From an uncultured Collinsella sp. (GTDB lineage: Bacteria > Actinomycetota > Coriobacteriia > Coriobacteriales > Coriobacteriaceae), in NCBI GenBank assembly GCA_902496455.1, contig CABVAY010000031.1, forward strand, positions 1 through 27,502: a stretch of 27,502 bases of DNA, written 5' to 3'. Below, piece by piece: positions 15,492 through 22,913 of the stretch. The notes beneath the pieces were generated by a model that was given only the letters and a program-made list of their open reading frames with translations, was not told the origin of the DNA and made no database searches. Numbering within the stretch: the stretch's first letter is position 1; each line of letters begins with the position of its first letter. A program made the translations under genes and the position numbers.

Positions 15492-17663
15492 CTAGTTGTT
15501 GAGCATGCGGTCGAAGCTTCCCGAGTCGCCATCCCGATAGTCTGCGGTCATCAGGATCTCCTGCGGAATGCGCCCGCCTTCACGTAGCACGTTGCGGAAC
15601 TGCACGCGCGTAACCATGGGCAGATCCCTGATCGTCGCTGCCAGGTTCTGCGGCACGCCCTGGTTGGCAGCCGCGGGCTCGCACTCGCCGCCGGCCTTCA
15701 CGCGACGCTTATGCTCGGCGAGCATGGCGCGGTACATGCCGGCATGCAGGCGAATCTCAACCACATTGGCATTGCGAGCCTGTTCGACGATGCGCGCGCC
15801 CTCGCGATCGATATCGCCTACGTAGTAGACGTAGTTAAAGCGATAGCCAATCTCGGCCAGATAATCGTCCAAGGCATGCGAGACGCTCGCCTTGCATCCG
15901 CCGCCAAAAATCACGCCGCCCACCTTGATGCCAAAGAGCTTGGCGTGCTTGCGGCCACGCAGCAGCTTGACGATCTCGTCGTAGGTGTCCAGGTTCTCGA
16001 CCATAATGAACGGCTTGTCGGCGCCCAGCGTAAAGAAGCCCGTAAAGTGCACGGGGCGATTGGGGGCGACCTTGATCGCCTGCATGCTGATGCCCTTTTC
16101 GGTCATACGCCTGATCAAGCGCTCACCGTGCTTGCCGTCAAAAGCCTTCTCGTCGTTAAAGATCTGGTAGGCACGCTGGCGGCGCGAGGCAACCGGCGTA
16201 TCGGCACCTCGGTTCTGCTCGATCCAAGCCTGGATGATTGCGATTTCCTCGGCAATCTTGCGGTTGGACATCTCGTTGTGCTGAGTGCGCTGCGGAGCCT
16301 TTTTGCCGTCCTTGCCCTCGACCTTTACGATCTGTGTCTGCTGCTCCTTGATCTTAGAGAGCGCCGTAGGCGTAGGGACAACCTTGAGCAGCTGCCTGCC
16401 TAAAACGCGGGCAAGGGCAAACGCCGAGACCTCGCCGTGGACGGACGACTTGGGCTGCTGGGCAGCAGTATCTGCTGCGGCAGACTCCGGCTTCTTCTGA
16501 GACTTGCGCTTAGAATCGCCCTGGGAATTGCGCTCGTGCTTCGGCAAGGACGCCTGCTTCTGCGGACGAACGGACTTGCTCTCCTTCGCCGGCTGGCGCT
16601 TAGGCTGCCCCGAAGAAACCTCGGCCTTCGCATCCTCGTTCTGCGGCGTAGTCTTCTCGGTTGCAGTCTCGGCATGGGAACTGCGGCCCCCACGATGGCG
16701 ACGGCGGCGAGGCTTGCTCGACGCGCCCTGCTCCGCCTGCTCATCAGTAGGCTGCTGGCCCTTGGCCTCGGCATCAACCTCAAGCTGCGGCTCAACAGGC
16801 TTCTGCTCGCGAGCCGCCGGCTCAACGGTCTTCTCGTCCTGGGTGGTCGAAACCGACTCGCCCTTCTCCTGACGCTTTACGGGATATGCACGTCCCGCAA
16901 AACCGCGACCAGGACGACACGAACCCGGAGCCTTCTTGGCAGACTCCTCAACATCGTCTGCAACCTCAGAAGACTCTTCAACCTCACGCGCGGCATCCTG
17001 CTGTGCAGTCTTAAAGTGAGCACCGCGACGACGCTTGGGCTCTTGGGCCTCCACGGGCTTTTGCTCCCTCGCGGGCTTCTGCGACTCGGCAGCAACCTCG
17101 ATCTCAACAGCCTCAGCATCCGTCTCACCCTTTTGAGCAACGGCGCGACGGAAGCGCTCCTGCTGGGCGCGGCGCTGCGCATCGCGCTTGCCACCCCCGC
17201 CAAAACCGCCGCGTCCTGCCTTGGCCGTAAAGGCACGCACGACGTTCTCATCGAGCAACTCATCGGTATCGACATGCTCGCGCGGAGCCGTTTCCACCGA
17301 AGCGGGCGCCTCGACAACGTCCTCGACGGCCTCTTCGGCAACCTCGACGGGCCGCTCCTGGGCATCGTTAATCTCGGCATTGATGGTATAGAACGCCGGG
17401 CGCCCGTTAATGCCGCTACCCTCGATCTTGGTCACGATATTTGCCGCGATAAGCTCATCGCGCATCGCCTTGGTGTCACATTCCTTATCGACGGAGCGGA
17501 AAATTTGCGCCAGCGCACTCGACTTAATCTTGAGCGCCTTGCGGCAGAGCAGGTCGTAGGCAACCAGCTTGGCACGCTCGGCAGAAAGCGACGTCTGGCT
17601 GCTCAGACGTTCAGCCAGGGCATCGACATTATTTTGGTTATCGGAATATACCGTCTTGGCCAC
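15492..17663 (-). CDS. Orphan JetD-like (DUF2220/Toprim) protein with long charged linker
   Basis: A 723-residue protein in three parts. Residues ~1-105 look like a helical or winged-helix domain. Residues ~105-410 are low-complexity, rich in Glu, Lys, Gln, Ala and Arg, with repeated REQKPVE-like phrases and an RRRRHRGGR patch; this is probably disordered and able to bind nucleic acid. Residues ~415-723 resemble the C-terminal domain of the Wadjet nuclease subunit JetD: an AYQIFNDEKAF segment, then a Toprim-type set with E556 in MVENLDTYD and D617/D619 in VGDIDREG. No jetA, jetB or jetC lies nearby. GTG 17663 has GAAAGGGG four bases upstream; the frame extends to 17744, but residues before the GTG look like leader DNA. 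The fold is recognised by eye, so the family is probable rather than proven, and the function is unknown. Confidence 0.68.
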   Translation of the reverse strand: MAKTVYSDNQNNVDALAERLSSQTSLSAERAKLVAYDLLCRKALKIKSSALAQIFRSVDKECDTKAMRDELIAANIVTKIEGSGINGRPAFYTINAEINDAQERPVEVAEEAVEDVVEAPASVETAPREHVDTDELLDENVVRAFTAKAGRGGFGGGGKRDAQRRAQQERFRRAVAQKGETDAEAVEIEVAAESQKPAREQKPVEAQEPKRRRGAHFKTAQQDAAREVEESSEVADDVEESAKKAPGSCRPGRGFAGRAYPVKRQEKGESVSTTQDEKTVEPAAREQKPVEPQLEVDAEAKGQQPTDEQAEQGASSKPRRRRHRGGRSSHAETATEKTTPQNEDAKAEVSSGQPKRQPAKESKSVRPQKQASLPKHERNSQGDSKRKSQKKPESAAADTAAQQPKSSVHGEVSAFALARVLGRQLLKVVPTPTALSKIKEQQTQIVKVEGKDGKKAPQRTQHNEMSNRKIAEEIAIIQAWIEQNRGADTPVASRRQRAYQIFNDEKAFDGKHGERLIRRMTEKGISMQAIKVAPNRPVHFTGFFTLGADKPFIMVENLDTYDEIVKLLRGRKHAKLFGIKVGGVIFGGGCKASVSHALDDYLAEIGYRFNYVYYVGDIDREGARIVEQARNANVVEIRLHAGMYRAMLAEHKRRVKAGGECEPAAANQGVPQNLAATIRDLPMVTRVQFRNVLREGGRIPQEILMTADYRDGDSGSFDRMLNN

Positions 17664-17768
17664 GGGGCCCCTTTCATATGCACACATATACGTCCATATG
17701 GTACAACGCGCGCCCTTATCCATGCAAAACATCTGTGAGAACACTCGAGCGTCACCCGCTTTTGCATG

Positions 17769-17808
17769 AAAAAAAGACCGAGCCCGCGAAGTCGCGGACC
17801 CAGTCTTT
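17769..17808 (-). terminator. Intrinsic terminator of cstA
   Basis: An imperfect stem (17773-17789 with 17792-17808, internal mismatches) which on the minus strand ends GTCTTTTTTT. It lies 40 bp after the cstA stop. Confidence 0.85.
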
Positions 17809-17847
17809 CCGAGTCATATAGATGTGACGTTCAACTCGTCAGGTCGA

Positions 17848-19737
17848 CTAGGCCTTGGCGGCCTCGGTGTCGGCAGGAGCCTCGGCAGCAGCGGCGCGGC
17901 CATACTCGGCCTTGCCCATCTCGGACCACTCGGGTTCCTCGTCGGGCATGGAGCCAGCCTCCTTGCCGAAGAACTCCTTGAGGCAGTTAACGGCGACGAT
18001 GAGGCCCAGGACCATCAGCAGGACGGCGAAGACAAGCTGCAGGCCCTTGGTGGCGGCGACGGAGACGGCGGCCGTGGTGGCGGTAGCCGGGATGGTGCCG
18101 AAGAAGCCGTAAGCCTGGACAGCGGCCATGCAGCCCATGGCGCTCTGGACCAGCGAGGTGAAGGTGCAGCAGAGCAGGAAGACGACGGGCACGTAGAGCA
18201 TCCAGCCCTTGCGGCCGGTGCACTTGCAGAACACGGCGAGGGTGATCATGGTCATGCCGCCGAGCAGCTGGTTGGAAGCACCAAAGAGCGGCCAGATGTT
18301 GGCATAGCCACCAAAAGCGAGGGCGAGACCGGGAAGCAGGGTGACGACCGTGGCGAACCAGGGGTTGCCGAGGACCTTCATGTAGCCGGCCTTGGACTCG
18401 ATGGCCAGGGCGTCGTTGGTCTGGGCAAAGAACTCGGAGAACGAGGTGCGGGCGATGCGGGCGACGGCGTCGAGCGAGGTCAGGGCCAGAGCGGAAACGT
18501 TCATGGTCATAAAGACGGTAGCGAGCGTGCCGTCAACACCGAAGGCCTGCATACCGCGGGAGATGCCAGCGGCGAAGATCTGGAACGGGGTGGAAGCGAC
18601 GCCGGCGTTGAGGGCGCCGGTACCGGCGGTGTTCATGTCGGAGAACATGATGCCGGCGACGATGATGGCAAGGATGCCGACGAAGGACTCGACGATCATG
18701 GCGCCATAACCGACCTTGACGGCGTCCTGCTCCTTCTCGACCTGCTTAGAAGAGGTGCCGGAAGAAACGAGGCTGTGGAAACCGGAGAGAGCACCGCAAG
18801 CGACGGAGACGAACAGGACCGGGAACATCATGCCGGAGGCAGTGGAGAAGCCGGTGAAGACCGGAGCGGTGATAGTGGCCTGACCGTTGACGCCCAGGAC
18901 GACGATGCCGAGGACAGCGCAGACGATCATGACGATCATCATGATGGAAGTGAGGTAGTCACGCGGGGTCTTGAGCATCTGGATGGGCATAGCGCCAGCG
19001 AAGACCAGGTAGACCATGACGACGGCGAACCACTGGAACTTATCCAGGTAGACCGGGAACTGCATACCGACGGCGAACATGAGAACCATGAGGACCACGC
19101 CGGTGACGAACTCGGCAGCACCGGTGAGGTTGAACTTATTCTGGGCCCAACCAAAGGCGATAGCGACGAAGGTGAACAGGATGGAGATGGTACCAGCGCA
19201 GCCGGCGGCATAGGACTTGGTGAAGTCGATGGCACCGGTAGCAGCACCAGAAGCGTCAACGGCCGGGGTGAACATGAACGTCTTGCAGACCATGTCGGTG
19301 AAGGCGGCGATGACGATGATGCAGAACAGCCAGCAGAACAGCAGGAACAGGCGACGGCCGGTCTTGCCGATGTACTTCTCGATGAGCTGAGCGAGCGACT
19401 TGCCGTTGTTCTTCATCGAAGCGTACAGAGCACCAAAGTCGTGGACGGCACCAAAGAAGATGCCGCCGACGAGGACCCAGAGCACGACGGGCAGCCAGCC
19501 AAAGGCCATGGCGACGATCGTACCCGTAACAGGACCAGCACCGCAGATCGAGCTGAACTGGTGCGAGAACGCGGTGAAGGCGGAGACGGGCGAGAAGCTG
19601 TTGCCGTCCTTCATGCGCTTGGCCGGCGTGAGGGCCTCTTTGTCAACGCCCCACTTGTTGGCCAGCCAGCGGCCGTAGCCCAGATAGCCGCAGGCGAGCA
19701 CCGCCGCGGCCACAACCATGAGCAAAACTCCGTTCAT
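17848..19737 (-). CDS. cstA: CstA-family carbon-starvation transporter
   Basis: A 629-residue polytopic membrane protein. The family is known for peptide or pyruvate uptake under carbon limitation. Recognisable family segments are the N-terminal GYGRWLA, the SHQFSSICGAGPVTGTIVA stretch at about residues 58-76 and VHDFGALY near 100, with many hydrophobic helices. The length is shorter than E. coli CstA (701) but usual for the shorter CstA forms. AGAGGAGG provides a strong ribosome-binding site. The gene has an unusually long ~235-nt leader with a strong promoter, a palindrome in the promoter spacer, and an intrinsic terminator 35 bp before the start, so conditional expression is likely. Pyruvate versus peptide specificity cannot be told from the sequence. 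Confidence 0.94.
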   Translation of the reverse strand: MNGVLLMVVAAAVLACGYLGYGRWLANKWGVDKEALTPAKRMKDGNSFSPVSAFTAFSHQFSSICGAGPVTGTIVAMAFGWLPVVLWVLVGGIFFGAVHDFGALYASMKNNGKSLAQLIEKYIGKTGRRLFLLFCWLFCIIVIAAFTDMVCKTFMFTPAVDASGAATGAIDFTKSYAAGCAGTISILFTFVAIAFGWAQNKFNLTGAAEFVTGVVLMVLMFAVGMQFPVYLDKFQWFAVVMVYLVFAGAMPIQMLKTPRDYLTSIMMIVMIVCAVLGIVVLGVNGQATITAPVFTGFSTASGMMFPVLFVSVACGALSGFHSLVSSGTSSKQVEKEQDAVKVGYGAMIVESFVGILAIIVAGIMFSDMNTAGTGALNAGVASTPFQIFAAGISRGMQAFGVDGTLATVFMTMNVSALALTSLDAVARIARTSFSEFFAQTNDALAIESKAGYMKVLGNPWFATVVTLLPGLALAFGGYANIWPLFGASNQLLGGMTMITLAVFCKCTGRKGWMLYVPVVFLLCCTFTSLVQSAMGCMAAVQAYGFFGTIPATATTAAVSVAATKGLQLVFAVLLMVLGLIVAVNCLKEFFGKEAGSMPDEEPEWSEMGKAEYGRAAAAEAPADTEAAKA

Positions 19738-19817
19738 TACATTTCCTCCTCTAAAAAGAACTTCCTAGACATAAAAAATGAGGGCCGTCGGTTGCGCTCG
19801 ACGGCCCTCATCTTCAT
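19737..19817 (-). CDS. Possible 26-residue leader peptide before cstA
   Basis: An ATG at 19817 opens a 26-codon frame whose TAA overlaps the cstA ATG by one base (TAATG). The frame runs through the leader terminator hairpin and the cstA Shine-Dalgarno. The peptide would be basic (Arg/Lys-rich) with two Phe-Phe pairs. No good Shine-Dalgarno precedes it, so it may be chance; if translated, ribosomes would melt the terminator and couple to cstA. Confidence 0.3.
   Translation of the reverse strand: MKMRAVERNRRPSFFMSRKFFLEEEM
19772..19811 (-). terminator. Intrinsic terminator inside the cstA leader (attenuator)
   Basis: A perfect 13-bp stem (19778-19790 with 19799-19811), 8-nt loop, then TTTTTT on the minus strand. 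It lies downstream of the cstA promoter and upstream of the cstA start, with no gene between, which is the hallmark of transcription attenuation. Confidence 0.82.
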
Positions 19818-19957
19818 CAGCCGCCCGTTATCGTACGGGCTAGCTGTATGTGCTAACCCGCATCAGATAATTACTACGCTGATAATGTTTAGCTGATGCG
19901 TGAACATGTCTAAGAAATCCTCTTCAATCATGATGCGAACGATCCGTGCGTGTTCAC
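19812..19957 (-). promoter_or_regulatory. Structured cstA 5' leader (candidate riboregulator)
   Basis: Several helices can be drawn on the minus-strand transcript: GTGAACA/TGTTCAC (19951-19957 with 19900-19906), CGCATCAG/CTGATGCG (19893-19900 with 19859-19866) and a 9-bp CGGGTTAGC/GCTAGCCCG helix (19852-19860 with 19836-19844). The last shares bases 19836-19840 with an alternative GCCCGT/ACGGGC helix (19835-19840 with 19823-19828), so the two are mutually exclusive. I see no T-box sequence and no match to a riboswitch class I know by eye. Confidence 0.5.
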
Positions 19958-19978
19958 ATCCCCCAGTGGTTGAAAAGG

Positions 19979-20007
19979 AGTATGAAACTTTAGTTACCTA
20001 AAGTCAA
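19979..20007 (-). promoter_or_regulatory. cstA promoter with palindromic operator in the spacer
   Basis: On the minus strand: TTGACT (20002-20007), a 17-bp spacer, and CATACT (19979-19984). The spacer is nearly filled by a perfect inverted repeat, ACTTTAG-GTAA-CTAAAGT (19987-20004). Transcription would start near 19972. The palindrome is placed where a repressor would occlude polymerase. Confidence 0.72.
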
Positions 20008-20104
20008 CGCAAATTTGTAATGAATTTTCAACTTTTTTGGATTTCTCGGTATAAAACGCCACTGACCTCGGACTTTACCCCACGACAGTTTTTGCATGAG
20101 AGAT

Positions 20105-20240
20105 GCCCCTCGGGAGCGAGCGGGCGTATGCAAGGTTTCCTGCTCTACAGTCCTGCTCGCACGGAGAGCACATTAAGTGCTCTCCGGCTCGTGCGGAACT
20201 CGCGATAAACCTTGTATACGCCCGCCCGCTCCCGAGGGGC
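20105..20240 (+). repeat. Large hairpin element, copy 1
   Basis: A 136-bp imperfect palindrome. The outer stem is ~29 bp (20105-20133 with 20212-20240; one mismatch, one G-U). Inside are conserved asymmetric strands: AAGGTTTCCTGCTCTACAGT onward (20132-20155) and GTGCGGAACTCGCGATAAAC onward (20191-20213). At the tip a 9-bp hairpin (20163-20185) has loop ATTAA. It is non-coding. Copy 2 at 20382-20516 has the same plan in opposite orientation, with different stem sequences. The flank 20020-20104 holds no gene. Confidence 0.85.
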
Positions 20241-20252
20241 TCCCATCCCAAA

Positions 20253-20286
20253 TGCGGAGCAAAGCTCCGCACGCCAACTTTTTCTT
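20253..20286 (+). terminator. Hairpin with downstream T-rich tract
   Basis: A perfect 8-bp stem TGCGGAGC/GCTCCGCA (20253-20260 with 20264-20271), then CGCCAACTTTTTCTTTC. The T-run starts 7 bases after the stem, so this is a weak terminator candidate that could end a plus-strand RNA carrying hairpin copy 1. Bases 20287-20381 show nothing recognisable. Confidence 0.4.
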
Positions 20287-20381
20287 TCAGCTAAAGAACG
20301 CCGGAAATTCGACGCTGGCTTGTTAACCTTGCTGGACGTTGTCGACGCCAAACCAGCCCAGAAGCTATATCGATACAGAAA

Positions 20382-20516
20382 GGTCCCCGGACGGAGGGGC
20401 CGGATATAAGGTTTATCGCGAGTTCCGCACGCAAAGAAGGCCACTTAATGTGGCCTTCGTCTTGCGCAGGACTGTAGAGCAGGAAACCTTATATCCGGCC
20501 CCTCCGTCCGGGGACC
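20382..20516 (-). repeat. Large hairpin element, copy 2
   Basis: A 135-bp palindrome with a perfect 33-bp outer stem (20382-20414 with 20484-20516). Read on the minus strand it has the same internal strands as copy 1 (20467-20490 and 20408-20430) and the same ATTAA tip on a 9-bp stem (20436-20458). Outer-stem and tip-stem sequences differ from copy 1 but remain fully paired. It lies 12 bp after the stop of the tsaB-rimI-tsaD gene, so it would form the 3' end of that operon's mRNA. The tail CCTTTCT after the stem is a poor T-run. Confidence 0.87.
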
Positions 20517-20528
20517 GCGCCGTACCAG

Positions 20529-22913
20529 CTACAGCGTCATGTTTGGATCGGCGTCGACGTCGAACGGCGAGATTTCACCTCGGTCGAATTTACGGCGAGC
20601 GACCTCCGCGATCATGGCTGCGTTATCGGTACAGGCAGACAAGGGCGGCACCGTTACGCGAATCCCCTGACGTCCAAGCTTCTTGATCATCATCTCGCGC
20701 AGATGCGGGTTGGCCGAGACGCCGCCACCGATGCAGTATTCCTTGCATCCGGTAGCGTGCAATGCGTTTTTGGCCTTCTTGTACTGCACGTCAAAGACAG
20801 CTGCCTCAAACGAAGCTGCCAGATCGGGCAGGTGAATCGTGCGCCCGGCCTTGGTCTCCTGTTCAATGTAGAGCGTCACAGCGGTTTTAAGGCCCGAAAG
20901 CGAGAAGCGATAGTCTCCTCTGCTGTTAAGCGCACGGGGGAAATCGATCGCCTTGGGGTTGCCCGTCTCTGCCAGCTTGGAAATGATGGGGCCACCGGGA
21001 TAGCCCAGACCCAATGCCTTGGCTACCTTGTCGAAGGCCTCGCCCACAGCGTCGTCGAGCGTCTCACCGAGCACCTCGTAGTCGCCCCATGCCTTCACGT
21101 GCACGAGCATGGTGTGCCCGCCCGAGACAAGCGTGAAGATGAACGGCGGCTTGAGGTCGGGCTGCGCCAGCAAGTTGGCAAACAGGTGCCCCTCCAGATG
21201 GTTGACGCATACGAGCGGCTTACCGGCAGCGTAGGCAAAGCCTTTGGCAAAGGCGACGCCCACCACGAGGGCGCCCACCAGGCCCGGACCCTGTGTCACG
21301 CCCACGGCGGCAAGCTCGCTGGGAGCAATGGCTCCACCCTCAAGACCAAGCGATGCTGCGGCATCCTCGAGCGCCGCATCCACGACACTCACAATCACCT
21401 CAACGTGTTTGCGCGAGGCGATCTCGGGCACCACGCCGCCAAAGCGGGCATGAAAATCAATCTGTGTCGACACCTGGTTGGCCAGCATATTGCCATCCGC
21501 ATCGATAATCGCCACGGCCGTCTCGTCGCAGGAACTCTCGATAGCGAGCACTAGGCGGCGGCGTTCAATTTCGGCACGCTCCCCCTCGGAGCGCCCGGGC
21601 GCAGGCAGCGGCCATACGCGCTGCTCTGCCGCCGTCGGCTCGGGCGAAGCATTGTCGACCGGAAGCACGAGGGGCAGCGGAGCCGTCATGACGATGGCAT
21701 CCTTGCCGGCACCATAGTAGCCGCGGCGACGGCCAGCCTCGGTAAAGCCCAGAGCGTTATAAAGCGCGATCGCTCCCTCGTTGCCGTCCTCGACCTCGAG
21801 CGAAGCCGTGGTGCAGCCGAGCATCTGGGCATCATAGCTCACATGCGACAGCAGCTTGCGGGCAATGCCCTCACGGCGATGTGCCGGGTCGACGGCGACA
21901 TCCAGAATCTGCACATCACCGTCCACGACCATACCGCCGGCAAGGCCCAGCAGCTTGCCGTCGTCGTGTGCCACCCACCAACTACGCGGCGCAGCGACGT
22001 CCTCGCCCAGTTCGGACAGGAACATGCCCGGCGTCCACGCCTCGTGTCCGGCACCTTCAAAGCAGGCAGCCTCTAGCGCGCTCGCGCCCTCGGCATCCGC
22101 CGCGCCCATGGGACGGAACTGCAGATGACGACCGGCGAGCTCATCGGCAACGCCCGTAATTTCGCTCTGCGCACTCTCGGCAAGACCAAGACGCTTGCGC
22201 TCGTTTTCCTCGGCATCCGAAAGGCGCGTGTAAATCGGCAGGACGCGAGCCGGATCGCCGTCACCCGCAGCGTGCGCGAGCAGCAAGCCCTCGCCCGAAG
22301 GCCACCACAGGTCGCGCTCCACGCAGCGGGCGGTCTCGTCCTCACCCAGCAGCTTGCCATAGCGCACGAGACCGTCACCGGTCAGCTGAACCTGGTCCCA
22401 GTCCGCTGCTTGGCGCCACTCATCGAGCGCCACGGCGGCCTTGACCACGTGTTCGCGCTCAAATTGACGCTCGGGGCCCTCATCGACCAGCATATACAGC
22501 GCCGGATATACCTCACCGCGCATAGCATCGGCCAAGATACCAAGCTTGCCGCGCACGCCAGCCTTCCACGCCGTCCAAGCGCAGGCGTCGAGCGTCGACA
22601 CGCCCAACAGCGGAACATTGGCACCACGCGCGAGGCCCTTGGCAGTGGAGATGCCGATGCGCACACCCGTAAAGGACCCCGGGCCGCGGCCGACCACATA
22701 GCAACCAACATCGCTGCGATCCAGACCGGCTTGAGCCAGCACGCCATCAACGGTATTCACGAGCTCAACGTTGGCGTGACGGCGACACATGTGGTCGCCA
22801 CTCACGAGCTTCGTCTCGCCCGTCTGCCCATCAATCCAGCTTGCCGCGCAGGCAAGCATGTCGGTCGAGGTATCGAGCGCCACCACCAGCGCGTTGTCGT
22901 TATGCAAGCTCAT
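20529..22913 (-). CDS. TsaB-RimI-TsaD triple fusion (t6A synthesis plus N-terminal acetyltransferase)
   Basis: A 794-residue fusion of three normally separate proteins. Residues 1-~235 are TsaB, the scaffold subunit, with GRGPGSFTGVRIG (75-87). Residues ~263-415 are a RimI-type GNAT acetyltransferase with the acetyl-CoA loop RREGIA (346-351). Residues ~452-794 are TsaD, the threonylcarbamoyl transferase, with ESSCDET (459-465), metal ligands H572 and H576 in NHLEGH, a SGGHT motif and CIGGGVSAN. TsaB and TsaD act together on A37 of ANN-decoding tRNAs. ATG 22913 is preferred, overlapping the tsaE stop by 14 bp; a TTG six codons earlier is possible. All key motifs are present, so each domain should be active. 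Confidence 0.95.
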   Translation of the reverse strand: MSLHNDNALVVALDTSTDMLACAASWIDGQTGETKLVSGDHMCRRHANVELVNTVDGVLAQAGLDRSDVGCYVVGRGPGSFTGVRIGISTAKGLARGANVPLLGVSTLDACAWTAWKAGVRGKLGILADAMRGEVYPALYMLVDEGPERQFEREHVVKAAVALDEWRQAADWDQVQLTGDGLVRYGKLLGEDETARCVERDLWWPSGEGLLLAHAAGDGDPARVLPIYTRLSDAEENERKRLGLAESAQSEITGVADELAGRHLQFRPMGAADAEGASALEAACFEGAGHEAWTPGMFLSELGEDVAAPRSWWVAHDDGKLLGLAGGMVVDGDVQILDVAVDPAHRREGIARKLLSHVSYDAQMLGCTTASLEVEDGNEGAIALYNALGFTEAGRRRGYYGAGKDAIVMTAPLPLVLPVDNASPEPTAAEQRVWPLPAPGRSEGERAEIERRRLVLAIESSCDETAVAIIDADGNMLANQVSTQIDFHARFGGVVPEIASRKHVEVIVSVVDAALEDAAASLGLEGGAIAPSELAAVGVTQGPGLVGALVVGVAFAKGFAYAAGKPLVCVNHLEGHLFANLLAQPDLKPPFIFTLVSGGHTMLVHVKAWGDYEVLGETLDDAVGEAFDKVAKALGLGYPGGPIISKLAETGNPKAIDFPRALNSRGDYRFSLSGLKTAVTLYIEQETKAGRTIHLPDLAASFEAAVFDVQYKKAKNALHATGCKEYCIGGGVSANPHLREMMIKKLGRQGIRVTVPPLSACTDNAAMIAEVARRKFDRGEISPFDVDADPNMTL

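Noticed and set aside
15492..17663. A complete Wadjet (JetABCD) defence operon
   Set aside because: Neighbours are tRNA-Gln and a PG-binding protein on one side and cstA on the other; no SMC-like, kleisin-like or MukE-like gene is present.
17824..19896. 690-residue plus-strand open frame opposite cstA
   Set aside because: It is the exact antisense of a well-recognised transporter and translates to an Asp/Gly/His-rich string with no domains.
19738..19972. T-box or a standard riboswitch before cstA
   Set aside because: The T-box consensus and the conserved cores of the TPP, lysine, glycine, cobalamin and purine classes could not be found, so only an unclassified leader is reported.
20105..20516. 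Retron msr-msd or group II intron
   Set aside because: Inverted repeats are present, but no reverse transcriptase is encoded anywhere in the window, and intron domain V is not seen.
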